DNA of 64,000 nucleotides, taken from contig NZ_CP013293.1 of NCBI RefSeq assembly GCF_001456155.1, positions 3,162,001 through 3,226,000 of the forward strand, given 5' to 3'. Both the position numbers and the translations under genes were made by a program. A model generated the notes under the pieces. The model was not told the DNA's origin, did no database searches, and worked only from the letters and a program-made list of their open reading frames with translations. Source of the DNA: Chryseobacterium sp. IHB B 17019 (GTDB taxonomy: Bacteria; Bacteroidota; Bacteroidia; Flavobacteriales; Weeksellaceae). Below, one piece after another: positions 1 through 8,410 of this stretch. The first letter of the stretch is position 1. The number at the start of each line of letters is the position of its first letter.

Positions 1-285
1 ATTGTAAGTAAAGACTTTATTGAATTAATTATCCTAAACACTGTTTTACCTTTAAAATATACTTATCATAAATACCACAACGAAGAAATTGCTGATGAAA
101 TTCTCCATTTCTATAACAATTTATCTGCGGAAAAAAATTCAATTACTGATGATTGGAAGAAATTGGGCTTAAAATTTAAAACAGCTTTAGAAAGCCAAAG
201 TCTGATTTATCACTTCAAAAATTCCTGTGAAGAAAAAAATTGCTTAAATTGCAGTATTGGATTTAAAATTTTAAAAGAATCTTAA
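1..285 (+). CDS. DUF2851 family protein, C-terminal part (5' end outside window)
   Basis: Frame 1 is open from the first base and stops with TAA at 283-285, giving the last 94 residues of a protein that begins before the window. The C-terminus has a cysteine pattern (SCEEKNCLNCSIG, then a short tail) that I recall from the end of DUF2851 proteins, a Bacteroidetes family of unknown function. No catalytic function can be assigned. The next gene starts one base after the stop, so the two are probably co-transcribed and perhaps translationally coupled. The family call rests only on this tail and is moderately sure. Confidence 0.65.
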   Translation: MVSKDFIELIILNTVLPLKYTYHKYHNEEIADEILHFYNNLSAEKNSITDDWKKLGLKFKTALESQSLIYHFKNSCEEKNCLNCSIGFKILKES

Positions 286-286
286 A

Positions 287-508
287 ATGTTTGATAATAT
301 CCGCCATAAAATGGAAAGAGAATGGTTTGGCGTTCTTACAAGAATGGGAACCAAATTGGGAATTCCGGTTTCCAAGCTTCGTGTTTTCTTTATATATTCA
401 ACTTTTGCAACGGCAGGATTTTTCTTTTTAATTTATCTGGGGCTGGCTTTTACTTTGTGGATCAAGGATATGTTCATCACAAGACGGCCCAACGTTTTTG
501 ACTTATAA
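287..508 (+). CDS. PspC-domain small membrane protein
   Basis: A 73-aa protein of the PspC type: a basic amphipathic N-terminal part (residues 1-32), then one hydrophobic segment (about 35-58) and a short charged tail. PspC domains are found in phage-shock envelope-stress proteins, where they sit in the inner membrane. Stand-alone copies of this size are common in Flavobacteriia and their role is not established. The ATG lies one base past the upstream stop, and the next gene starts two bases past this stop, so it sits in a compact operon with the DUF2851 and GNAT genes. Confidence 0.75.
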   Translation: MFDNIRHKMEREWFGVLTRMGTKLGIPVSKLRVFFIYSTFATAGFFFLIYLGLAFTLWIKDMFITRRPNVFDL

Positions 509-510
509 TC

Positions 511-1023
511 ATGGAATTTTTACAAATAACTTCTCCTGAAGACTACAGGGTCCAGGAAATCTTCGCTTCATACTGCAGTACTTTTCCTGAGGATGAAAGG
601 AGAAATGACAGTCAGTTTACGACTTTGTTTTCCCATCCGAATGTGAAAATAATCTCCGTTTTACACGATGCAAAAAATATCGGTTACCTCATTATCTGGG
701 AACTGAGTAATTTTAATTTTGTGGAGCATTTTGAAGTTTTTGCTGAATTTAGAAATCAAAAATTAGGCTCAACTATTACCAATTATTTATTTGAAAATTA
801 TCCAAGAATCGTATTGGAAATTGAGCACGGAAATAAAAATGAGGATGCATTAAGAAGATTTTCTTTTTATCAGAAAAACGGGTTCCATCTGATTGACGAA
901 ATGTATGTTCAGCCGAGTTACGGAGTCGGGAAAAGCCCTTTGGAGCTTTGGTTGCTGGCAAATTATATTCCTGAAAATTTAGAGGAAGTCAAAGATGAAA
1001 TTTATGATGTTGTTTATCATTAA
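511..1023 (+). CDS. GNAT-family N-acetyltransferase
   Basis: A 170-aa protein with the GNAT fold pattern. The central strand ends in HFEVFAEFRNQKLGS, a variant of the acetyl-CoA pyrophosphate-binding motif A (R/Q-x-x-G-x-G/S), followed by a helix. A later segment (RRFSFYQKNGFHLID) matches motif B, where a Y-x-x-x-G-F element is typical. Proteins of this family transfer an acetyl group from acetyl-CoA to an amine; the substrate here is unknown. It is the last gene of the short rightward operon and is followed by a hairpin terminator. Confidence 0.8.
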   Translation: MEFLQITSPEDYRVQEIFASYCSTFPEDERRNDSQFTTLFSHPNVKIISVLHDAKNIGYLIIWELSNFNFVEHFEVFAEFRNQKLGSTITNYLFENYPRIVLEIEHGNKNEDALRRFSFYQKNGFHLIDEMYVQPSYGVGKSPLELWLLANYIPENLEEVKDEIYDVVYH

Positions 1024-1032
1024 AATATATTA

Positions 1033-1058
1033 AACGCTGGAAGTATTCAGCGTTTTTT
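1033..1058 (+). terminator. Rho-independent terminator after the GNAT gene
   Basis: A 7-bp stem AACGCTG/CAGCGTT (1033-1039 and 1048-1054) with an 8-base loop runs straight into a T-tract. It lies about 10 bases after the stop codon of the rightward operon. Confidence 0.75.
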
Positions 1059-1062
1059 GTTT

Positions 1063-1146
1063 CCCACGGATTCCACAGATTATTATGTATAGTTTTAAAA
1101 AAAAATATTTAACATAAACATTTGTGTAATCTGTGAAATCCGTGGG
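1063..1146. repeat. 20-bp inverted repeat flanking a 44-bp AT-rich spacer
   Basis: The left arm (1063-1082) begins CCCACGGATTCCACAG. The right arm (1127-1146) is its reverse complement with a single mismatch. The arms lie between the convergent GNAT and SIMPL genes. The length and symmetry exceed those of an ordinary terminator and resemble intergenic palindromic repeats of Bacteroidetes. I see no second copy in this window. Confidence 0.6.
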
Positions 1147-1169
1147 AGAAATATTTGTATTAGTAAAAT

Positions 1170-1904
1170 TTAATTCACTCCATACTCCAACTTAATCGTA
1201 ATGCTTGCTTCCTTATCTTTGGAAGCCGTGTTGAAAGTCCCGCCATAAGAATAATCTTCATTGGAATTCGGTGCTGTAATCTGGATAACTCCCATTGTTG
1301 CTTTTTTCAAATTTCCTAAACTGCTTCCTGAATTCTCTGCAATTTTTTCGGCGCGCGCTTTAGCATCCTTCGTTGCAGCCGCAATCATTTCCTGTTTTAC
1401 AGTTGCAAGTTTGGTATAGAAGTAATTCGGGGAAGATGAAGTGAATTCTATTCCACGATTGATAATTTCCGTGATATTTCTGGAAAGGTTTTCAATTTTC
1501 GCTACTTCTTTACTTTCTATGGAAACTTTTTGTGAGAGATTATATCCTGAAAACTCACCCTGAACATTATTTCCGTTGGAATCTGTATAATTCCTGAACT
1601 GTTTTTGAATATCAACCGAAGAAAAAACAATTTCGTTTTGCTTAATTCCCTTTGACAGCAAATAATCATTGATGACTTTCCTGTCTAAAGCCAGTTCGTC
1701 GTAAGCTGCCTTTAAATCAAAATTATTTTTAGAAAAGCTTCCAGACCATGTAATGAGATCGGAAGTGAATTGCTTGGTTCCCAGACCCGTAACAGAAATA
1801 GTGTTTTCAGATTTGTTTCTGTTTTTAATAGCATTTCCAAGAATCCCGAGGCCAATAACGAACCCAAGGGCGGCAATTGTGATCGCAATAATGTTTTTAT
1901 TCAT
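1170..1904 (-). CDS. SIMPL domain-containing protein (DUF541)
   Basis: A 244-aa protein with an N-terminal membrane anchor or uncleaved signal (hydrophobic residues 4-25) followed by a periplasmic SIMPL/DUF541 domain. Typical features are the early ISVTGLG strand, the internal SQKVSIESKEV segment, and the A-A-x-x-D-A-x-x-x-A-E-x-I-A helix (AAATKDAKARAEKIAENSG). Family members such as BP26/OMP28 form oligomeric rings, and some are linked to oxidative-stress tolerance; the biochemical role here is unknown. It stands alone, convergent with the GNAT operon, and starts at a clear ATG. Confidence 0.85.
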   Translation of the reverse strand: MNKNIIAITIAALGFVIGLGILGNAIKNRNKSENTISVTGLGTKQFTSDLITWSGSFSKNNFDLKAAYDELALDRKVINDYLLSKGIKQNEIVFSSVDIQKQFRNYTDSNGNNVQGEFSGYNLSQKVSIESKEVAKIENLSRNITEIINRGIEFTSSSPNYFYTKLATVKQEMIAAATKDAKARAEKIAENSGSSLGNLKKATMGVIQITAPNSNEDYSYGGTFNTASKDKEASITIKLEYGVN

Positions 1905-2005
1905 AAAACTTTGTGGAATTTGATTGTTGTAATTGAAACATTTTCATTTACATAGAATAATTATTATCAATTTTCATTCCAATTTTAAGATTTTTTTAAC
2001 ATTTA

Positions 2006-2791
2006 CTATTGCTTACTTTCTTTCAATCTTTCCACATAAGGCGGGATGGTTTTTTCCAGTCTTAGCAATGCGCCAGATAAATTTTTTGCTCTTACAAACA
2101 TCCTTACCTGAGGTTCAGACAAAAATGAATATTCAATAAATTCTGAAATTCGCTCCTTAGGAATTCCTTCTTTTGTAAAATATTCTTCCTCTACCCTTTC
2201 CTTAATCCAGATGATATCTTCCTGAAGATCATCATATCTGTACTGCCGTTTCTGCCTCCTCGCTTTTCCGCTGATCAGATCGTACATTCCCTGCACATTC
2301 AGTTGTCCTAGAAGCATCGGAATCAAAACCTGCTTCACTTCTGCGGGTTTTTCACGCATTTTCCCGACGGGTTGAGGAAGCCCGACCGCATCTTCAACAA
2401 TTTTTCCTTTGTCAACCTTCGCTACCCTTTTAGAATCTTTTGATAAATCACCGGTAATTTTTGTAAGTTCGACCTCTTCAATTTCCTGTGCGATTCTGAC
2501 CATTTTAACAAACAGAAAGGGGTTATTTCCATTGGTAAGAACTCTTATAGAAGCTCTTTCAAAGCCTGCTTTTATGAACCTCAGCTCATCATTATTTGTC
2601 GCCTCAATAGAAAATTCGCCGGAAGAATTGGTAGATACTTTTTGATCTTTAGCAATATTAATAACCGTTACACCTCCCAAATCAAAATTATTTTCATCTG
2701 AAATCTTACCCGTTATGGTTTGCTGTGAATAAAAATTAGCAAAAACAAAACAACAAATAATGTACAAACCTTTAATAATCTGACTTTTCAT
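2006..2791 (-). CDS. CarboxypepD_reg-like secreted protein, copy 2
   Basis: A 261-aa protein with a signal peptide (residues 1-22, ending NFYS before QQT). It is followed by a carboxypeptidase-regulatory-like beta-sandwich (about 23-95: ITGKISDENN, GVTVINI, TNSSGEFSIEA, DELRFIKAGFE). The C-terminal half has no family I recognise and is helical and charged. Such domains usually precede TonB-dependent receptors, but here there is no plug or barrel, so it is a free-standing periplasmic or surface protein. It lies 14 bases downstream of a paralogue with the same layout, probably co-transcribed. Confidence 0.75.
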   Translation of the reverse strand: MKSQIIKGLYIICCFVFANFYSQQTITGKISDENNFDLGGVTVINIAKDQKVSTNSSGEFSIEATNNDELRFIKAGFERASIRVLTNGNNPFLFVKMVRIAQEIEEVELTKITGDLSKDSKRVAKVDKGKIVEDAVGLPQPVGKMREKPAEVKQVLIPMLLGQLNVQGMYDLISGKARRQKRQYRYDDLQEDIIWIKERVEEEYFTKEGIPKERISEFIEYSFLSEPQVRMFVRAKNLSGALLRLEKTIPPYVERLKESKQ

Positions 2792-2805
2792 AAAATATTT
2801 TAAAT

Positions 2806-3543
2806 TTATGGAGTCTTATACAAAGATATTCTATTCAGCACTGCATTTTTGAATCTATTTAAATCTGAATCGTTGCAATAGCCGTATTTAAGGATAAATT
2901 TTCTTTCAAAACCACTCCTGAAAATATAAAGAATAAAATGCTGGATTTGTGACTTATCAATTTTAAGATCTTCAAAGAATTTGTCTCCTAAAGCCGTTTG
3001 AAGATAGCTCATGAAATCAATATCGTCCCATTTATTTTTAATTTTCCCTAATGAAAAAACTCCTTTCGTAACAGGCTGCACAAACTCTCCGGCTCTCGCA
3101 GCCAAAACTCCGGGATCAGATTTTTGAGACATATAAACTGCAAGATCGCTTTTTAATTTTTGCACTTTTTTGGAAGGATTCAGGTTTTTTGAATCTACTT
3201 TAATATCTCCTGTAACGCCTTTCTTAATTTCAACTTCCGCGATCAGAATTGCAGATCTTGTCAGCGTCACATTGATCGGAGAGGTGATATTTTCTTTTGT
3301 GATCTTTTTATTCGCACGTTCGTAGCCGGTTTTTACAAAACGTAATTCGTCACCTACCCTTCCGGAAATCATAAAATGTCCGTCACGGTTGGTTGTCGAT
3401 CTCTCGTCTGTTCTGATATTGATCACTGTTACATCCGGAATTTCAGCATTATCTTCTGTAACAATCTTCCCAAAAATATAATCCTGGGCATTAATATTGA
3501 TAAAAAGTAAGGTAAATAAAGAAAAGAATAGTTTAAGTTTCAC
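2806..3543 (-). CDS. CarboxypepD_reg-like secreted protein, copy 1
   Basis: A 245-aa protein with a signal peptide (LFFSLFTLLFININAQ) and a CarboxypepD_reg-like domain (FGKIVTEDNAE, DVTVINIRTDE, TTNRDGHF, DELRFVKTGYERA). The domain is clearly paralogous to that of the next gene; the C-terminal halves are more divergent. The start is GTG at 3543: an in-frame TAG lies two codons upstream and no ATG is available near the signal peptide. It is the first gene of the pair and diverges from the helicase gene. Function unknown. Confidence 0.75.
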   Translation of the reverse strand: MKLKLFFSLFTLLFININAQDYIFGKIVTEDNAEIPDVTVINIRTDERSTTNRDGHFMISGRVGDELRFVKTGYERANKKITKENITSPINVTLTRSAILIAEVEIKKGVTGDIKVDSKNLNPSKKVQKLKSDLAVYMSQKSDPGVLAARAGEFVQPVTKGVFSLGKIKNKWDDIDFMSYLQTALGDKFFEDLKIDKSQIQHFILYIFRSGFERKFILKYGYCNDSDLNRFKNAVLNRISLYKTP

Positions 3544-3724
3544 AGGCTATTTTTTATAAAGCAAAACTAAAGTTATTTTTAAATTATACCATAAGTTTAA
3601 CCAGAGTTAACGTGTTTTAGGAATTATTTTAGATTTTTAATTTCAAAACTGTTAAATAGTGAATTAAAATTGTTAAAATTTCACTTAAAATTTAGCTAAC
3701 TTGCAGTCACAATTCTATTCAAAA

Positions 3725-6700
3725 ATGCAAAATTCTTATACAGTTATCAACGCTTCAGCAGGCTCGGGGAAGACTTATGCCCTCGTTCAGCGTCTCTTGA
3801 TGATCTGTCTTCGATATCCTAATCAACAGCAGTCGATCAGGAATATTTTGGCATTGACTTTTACCAACAAAGCTGCCAATGAAATGAAGGAAAGAATATT
3901 GTCCTGGCTGGGGAGTTTTTCCGCGGATAATTTCGCTGAAAATATAGATTTAAAGAATATTCAAAAGGCATTTGAGGAAGAAGGTTTAAAAATTACCATT
4001 GACGAATTGCATCACCGTGCAAAAAAACTGCTCGATTATGTTCTTCATAATTATTCTACTTTAAATATTGGAACGATTGACCGCTTCAATTCCCGTCTTG
4101 TAAGAAGTTTTTCTTATGAATTAGGTTTGGCGAAAAATTTCAACCTTGAAATAGAAGCAGAGCCATTTTTAATTGAAGCAGTTGATAAAATGCTCGACCA
4201 AATCGGGGAAGATGAAGTGATTTCCAATTCTTTTATGGATTATGTGGATTACAGCCTTGAGAATAATGAAAGGATTAATTTAAATAAAAGTCTTTATGAC
4301 TCTGCAAAAGAATTTGTAAAAGATATTCATTATGAGCATCTTAAAAACAATAAAGACTTCGACAATACGAATTACGAAAACATAAAAAATACACTTCGAA
4401 AAGAGATTGTATCTAACAAAAAGCTAGCTGTCGAACTTGCTACAAAGTCCATTGAATTATTTCAATCAAGAAATATTGATATTGAAGATTTTGCACAGGG
4501 AAAAAACGGGATTGGTAGATTCTTTACTAAAGTATTAGATTTTTACAATCAAAAAAGACCAGGATTTCCTTTTCCTACCACAGCAGAAGAATCCGTAGTA
4601 AATAATTATAGAAAAGGTGCTGCTACGAAATCAAAACATAAGGAATCTGAAATTTTTGAAATCCTTGATCAATTGCTGGAATACAGAATGCAGCTGATTC
4701 TTTTATACATCGAAACACAGAAAAAAGAGAAAATTTTATCAGCTCTTCTTCCTTTAAAAGTTAATAAAGATATTCAGGATGAATTAAAAAAAATTGAAGA
4801 TGAAAATGATTTGGTTTTACTTTCAAAATTCAATATTCTCATCAACGAAAGTCTGCGGAACGAACCGTCTGCATTTATTTATGAAAAAGTCGGCTCACAA
4901 TTTCAGCATTATTTTTTCGATGAGTTTCAGGATACGTCCGAGCTTCAGTGGCAGAATTTCGTCCCGTTGAGAGACCATTCTATTTCTACTGAAAACACTT
5001 CATTCACACTGGTTGGTGACCCGAAACAAAGTATTTATCGTTTCCGTGGCGGTGAAAGTAAACTAATGCTGGACATTATCAATAAAAAAGAAATTTCACC
5101 AAAACAAGCTGAACTTCTTATTTTAAAAGACAACTGGCGAAGTGCAAAAAATATTGTGAAATTCAATAATGACCTTTATAAATTTCACTCTGATATTTTA
5201 GAAGAAGAACATAAAAACATTTTCGGGACGGATGCCGAACAAAATCCGAAATCAGGTATTGAAGGGCGCGTAAAGGTGAATCTTATAGAAAACTTAACCA
5301 ATGAGGATTTCTACAATGATACTTCTGAAAGAATGCGGAAAGATATTCAGGAAATTCTGGATAATGGTTTTAAATTTTCAGACATTACAATTCTTTGCCG
5401 TGGAAATTTTGACATTTTCAGTTATTCTCAGAAATTAGGAACCCTGAAAGTGAATTACAAAGGGGTAGAAACTAATATTAAAACCATTTCAGAAAAAGGC
5501 CTTACGCTGGAATTATCAAATACGTTGAAAGCTGTTATTGAATTCTTGAAATGGGAAGTCAACCCGAAGAATAAGCCTAATTTAATCATGATGATGTATT
5601 ATCTGAATAAATTGGGGAGGATTCACATGACAGACTTCACCCTGGAAATGAAAGAAATTCTGGATATTGAATCTTATGAAGAAATTCTTTCATGTATTCA
5701 GCAGAAATATGCGCTGAAATTAAAGCAGGATAATTTTCCGAAATTTAATTTATACAACTTTGTAGAATATTACGTCAATGAATTTTCGGTTGAAAACAAA
5801 GAAACGGATTTCCTTCTAAACTTCCTGGAAATGCTTTTTAATTTTACACAAAATGCCGGTGCAAGTACGAAAGAATTTTTGAAATATTGGGATGAAGAAG
5901 CATCAACATATACCATTCAAGCTTCTGAAAACATTGATGCAGTGCAGATTATGACAATCCACAAGGCAAAAGGCCTGGAATTTCCGATTGTTTTTATTCC
6001 GATGATAAATAAAAACCGGGACGCAGAATTTACGAATTGGTTTGAAACGACTCAGGATGCGGTTTTAAAATCAGTTAATATTAATCAATTCAATAAAAGT
6101 CTTGAAGTTTACGACGAAGAAATTGAAAAATTCAACAAACAAAATTCTTATAAAAACTTTGTTGATCGGCTTTGCCTTCAATATGTTGCAACAACAAGAC
6201 CTGTAGAACAGTTGTTTTTTTATATCCAAAAAGCTAACAAAACGTCTAATAATCTTGAGCTGCTGGAGTTTCTGCAATCTAAAAACACGGAAAATCTTGA
6301 CGAGTTTGATTTGTATGAAGTTCATCCTGAAATGCTGAAAAAATATTCAAAAAATAAAACTTCATCTTTTAAAACAAAAGATATTCGTAATCTGAAAAAT
6401 ATTAATGAAAAAAGCACTTCCATAAAAATTGCTACTCCGTCGAAAAATTATCAGGTTCGGAATGAAAAGGTAAGAATCGGACTTTTCGTTCATGAATTAT
6501 TATCGCAAATCAATACCGCAAAAGATATAGGGAAAGTACTTGAATGCTATGTTCTGGAAGGACAGATCACCATAGAAGAAAGAGATGAAATTCAACAAAA
6601 TCTGGAGCAAATCATCGAAACGTACAGCGAAGTTTTTGATGAAAAATGGGAAGTAATCAATGAAAAAGATATTATGATTTCTGAAAATGGAGAAAGCCGG

Positions 6701-6865
6701 GTTTATCGCCCCGACCGGATTCTGAAAAGTAATGAGGGTTATATTATTGTCGATTTTAAAACAGGTGAAGAAAGCATAAAAAACGAAAAACAAATTGAAA
6801 ATTATAAGAATATTTTAGAAAATCTGGGAAGAAAAGTATTGAAAACACAGCTTATCTATTTATAA
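3725..6865 (+). CDS. UvrD/RecB-type helicase-nuclease (AddA-like)
   Basis: A 1046-aa superfamily 1A helicase fused to a RecB-type nuclease. Helicase motifs visible include Walker A ASAGSGKT (residues 10-17), ALTFTNKAANEMKER, Walker B FFDEFQDTSE, motif III VGDPKQSIYRFRGG, TIHKAKGLEFP and YVATTRP. The C-terminal PD-(D/E)XK nuclease shows GLFVHELL, YRPDRI, IVDFKTG and the QIENYKN helix, so both activities look intact. Such enzymes process double-strand breaks for RecA loading. I prefer ATG 3725: a TTG 24 bases upstream lies inside a TAnnTTG-like promoter element. No AddB-like partner gene is adjacent. The lipoprotein gene 48 bases downstream may be in the same transcript. Confidence 0.85.
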   Translation: MQNSYTVINASAGSGKTYALVQRLLMICLRYPNQQQSIRNILALTFTNKAANEMKERILSWLGSFSADNFAENIDLKNIQKAFEEEGLKITIDELHHRAKKLLDYVLHNYSTLNIGTIDRFNSRLVRSFSYELGLAKNFNLEIEAEPFLIEAVDKMLDQIGEDEVISNSFMDYVDYSLENNERINLNKSLYDSAKEFVKDIHYEHLKNNKDFDNTNYENIKNTLRKEIVSNKKLAVELATKSIELFQSRNIDIEDFAQGKNGIGRFFTKVLDFYNQKRPGFPFPTTAEESVVNNYRKGAATKSKHKESEIFEILDQLLEYRMQLILLYIETQKKEKILSALLPLKVNKDIQDELKKIEDENDLVLLSKFNILINESLRNEPSAFIYEKVGSQFQHYFFDEFQDTSELQWQNFVPLRDHSISTENTSFTLVGDPKQSIYRFRGGESKLMLDIINKKEISPKQAELLILKDNWRSAKNIVKFNNDLYKFHSDILEEEHKNIFGTDAEQNPKSGIEGRVKVNLIENLTNEDFYNDTSERMRKDIQEILDNGFKFSDITILCRGNFDIFSYSQKLGTLKVNYKGVETNIKTISEKGLTLELSNTLKAVIEFLKWEVNPKNKPNLIMMMYYLNKLGRIHMTDFTLEMKEILDIESYEEILSCIQQKYALKLKQDNFPKFNLYNFVEYYVNEFSVENKETDFLLNFLEMLFNFTQNAGASTKEFLKYWDEEASTYTIQASENIDAVQIMTIHKAKGLEFPIVFIPMINKNRDAEFTNWFETTQDAVLKSVNINQFNKSLEVYDEEIEKFNKQNSYKNFVDRLCLQYVATTRPVEQLFFYIQKANKTSNNLELLEFLQSKNTENLDEFDLYEVHPEMLKKYSKNKTSSFKTKDIRNLKNINEKSTSIKIATPSKNYQVRNEKVRIGLFVHELLSQINTAKDIGKVLECYVLEGQITIEERDEIQQNLEQIIETYSEVFDEKWEVINEKDIMISENGESRVYRPDRILKSNEGYIIVDFKTGEESIKNEKQIENYKNILENLGRKVLKTQLIYL

Positions 6866-6913
6866 AGGCAGGCACAGATTTTGCACAGCACTCTTCATTA
6901 AATTAAAAAACAG

Positions 6914-7699
6914 ATGAAAAAAATTACACAGATAGCACTTGTTGCTGTTCTTATTTCGTGTGGTAAAAACCAGACTGAATCTTCAAATACTACAACCCAA
7001 ACCGCTTCAACTCCCGAAACTCCTTTGGCAAAAGCTGCTGAGCAAATGGCAGGAACCTGGGTTGACGGCAGCTACCTCGAAAAAATCAAAAAGACAAAGT
7101 CCGTTTATCCAAACAGGGAAAGCAAAACCAAAATTTTATTTTTAACGCTTGATAAAAACGAATTGCTGAAAGGTGTTGCCCTATTGAAGGGTTTTACCGC
7201 CGAGGAAGGTGGATATGATGTACAAATAAAGTTTGACGAAGCTAAAAATGAGTTTGCAAAGGATGAAATGATCAAAGTTTACAACGCTGATTTCACAGAA
7301 CCTTTTGAACTAAAAATGAACAGCTCCAACAAGCTTGAAATGGTTTTCCCTAACAAAACTGATGTTTATCAAAAGATAAATAACGATCTCCCGACCGAGC
7401 TTAGAAAAATCCTTTTTGAAGGAAGCTATACCGAAAAGAATGGTAAAGCTAAAATCAATTTTGAAAGCGATGGCAAAGTGAATTTTAAAGGATACAGCAA
7501 ATATGAAGTAATCAATAGTTTTGTGGACGGAATACAGAAATTCGATGGAATTCTTTTTTATAAGGCCAATTCTACAAATCCGGATCTTTATCAATTTACC
7601 ATAAAAGGAAATATTTTGGAACTACAATATATTCACGAAAATGAGAGTGATAGAAGCTTAAAGGCTGAAGGTGAAAAAGTGATTTTAACGAAAGGATAA
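6914..7699 (+). CDS. Putative lipoprotein of unknown function
   Basis: A 261-aa protein with a lipoprotein signal: a short basic N-terminus, a hydrophobic core, and lipobox LISC, giving a lipidated Cys at residue 17. A Ser/Thr/Asn-rich linker follows. The rest looks like two related beta-rich halves (TWVDGSYLEKI near residue 48 and FEGSYTEKNGKAKINF near residue 170), suggesting an internal repeat. I do not recognise a family. It follows the helicase gene by 48 bases and ends at a strong GC-rich terminator shared with the convergent ferritin gene. Confidence 0.7.
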   Translation: MKKITQIALVAVLISCGKNQTESSNTTTQTASTPETPLAKAAEQMAGTWVDGSYLEKIKKTKSVYPNRESKTKILFLTLDKNELLKGVALLKGFTAEEGGYDVQIKFDEAKNEFAKDEMIKVYNADFTEPFELKMNSSNKLEMVFPNKTDVYQKINNDLPTELRKILFEGSYTEKNGKAKINFESDGKVNFKGYSKYEVINSFVDGIQKFDGILFYKANSTNPDLYQFTIKGNILELQYIHENESDRSLKAEGEKVILTKG

Positions 7700-7719
7700 T
7701 TCAATAGATTTTTTAAAAT

Positions 7720-7752
7720 AGTTTCGGCGGTGCCAAAGGCACCGCCGAAACT
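7720..7752. terminator. Bidirectional terminator, 15-bp perfect palindrome
   Basis: Perfect arms AGTTTCGGCGGTGCC (7720-7734) and the reverse complement (7738-7752) are separated by AAA. They sit between the convergent lipoprotein and ferritin genes, with T/A-rich flanks on both sides. An almost identical palindrome recurs at 18365-18397. Confidence 0.85.
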
Positions 7753-7774
7753 TTATATTATCAATAAGAAATTA

Positions 7775-8284
7775 TTAAGCCGTAGCATCCGGAGTAAAAA
7801 CTCTTTGTCCCAATTCCTGATCAAAAAGATATAAAGCAGAAGGGTTATCACTTACCATCTTGATTTTAGTGACCAATTGAGATGCGCTTGCTTCCTCTTC
7901 TACCTGCTCGTTGATGAACCATTGCAGGAAAGAAGTTGTAGCAAAATCTCCCTCATCATTAGCATTTTTCACAATATTGAAAATACTTTTGGTAACCTTT
8001 TTTTCATGTTCCAGAGCTTTTTCGAAAATATCTATTGCATTGGCAAATTCATGCGGTGGTTTTGGGATTTCTCCTATGATAATTTCACCTCCCACGTCAT
8101 TCAGATAATCAAACATTTTATCTGCGTGCATTAATTCTTCTTTGCTTTGCACTCTGAAATAATTGGCAATTCCGTCAAGATCCTTTGCTGAAAACCAGGC
8201 AGACATTGACAGATAATATTGTGCAGCGTATTGTTCGTGAGCTATTTGTTCGTTAATTAATGTTGCAATTTTCTCGCTAACCAT
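7775..8284 (-). CDS. Ferritin (non-haem iron storage)
   Basis: A 169-aa bacterial non-haem ferritin. It oxidises Fe(II) and stores it as a ferric mineral inside a 24-subunit cytoplasmic shell. The ferroxidase-centre ligands are visible: E17 (HEQYAAQYY), E50 and H53 (SKEELMHAD), E94 (LEHEKK) and Q127 (INEQVEE). The length is normal for FtnA-type ferritins. The gene is monocistronic, has a good Bacteroidetes promoter immediately upstream, and converges on the lipoprotein gene with a shared terminator. Confidence 0.95.
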   Translation of the reverse strand: MVSEKIATLINEQIAHEQYAAQYYLSMSAWFSAKDLDGIANYFRVQSKEELMHADKMFDYLNDVGGEIIIGEIPKPPHEFANAIDIFEKALEHEKKVTKSIFNIVKNANDEGDFATTSFLQWFINEQVEEEASASQLVTKIKMVSDNPSALYLFDQELGQRVFTPDATA

Positions 8285-8303
8285 AAGTAATAAATTTTAT
8301 AGT

Positions 8304-8335
8304 CAAAATTAGGGATTATACCCGGAAATCAAAAA
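8304..8335 (-). promoter_or_regulatory. Promoter of the ferritin gene
   Basis: On the minus strand, TTTTTG (8330-8335) lies 18 bases before TAATTTTG (8304-8311). This matches the Bacteroidetes -33 TTTG and -7 TAnnTTTG boxes with normal spacing. The predicted transcript start leaves a leader of roughly 15 bases. Confidence 0.6.
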
Positions 8336-8356
8336 TTTAATGGAGATTAATACAAA

Positions 8357-8380
8357 GAGAGCGGAATAAATCCCGCTCTC
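8357..8380 (-). terminator. Terminator after the CpxP-like gene
   Basis: Perfect 8-bp stem GAGAGCGG/CCGCTCTC (8357-8364, 8373-8380) with an 8-base loop, 30 bases after the stop of the leftward gene. The downstream T-run on the minus strand is modest. Confidence 0.65.
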
Positions 8381-8410
8381 ATAACATTAAAAAATCAAAA
8401 TTATAAACTA

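Noticed and set aside
3701..3724. TTG start 24 bases upstream of the helicase ATG
   Set aside because: The TTG lies inside a TAACTTG promoter-like element, and the ATG at 3725 places the conserved N-terminus at its usual position.
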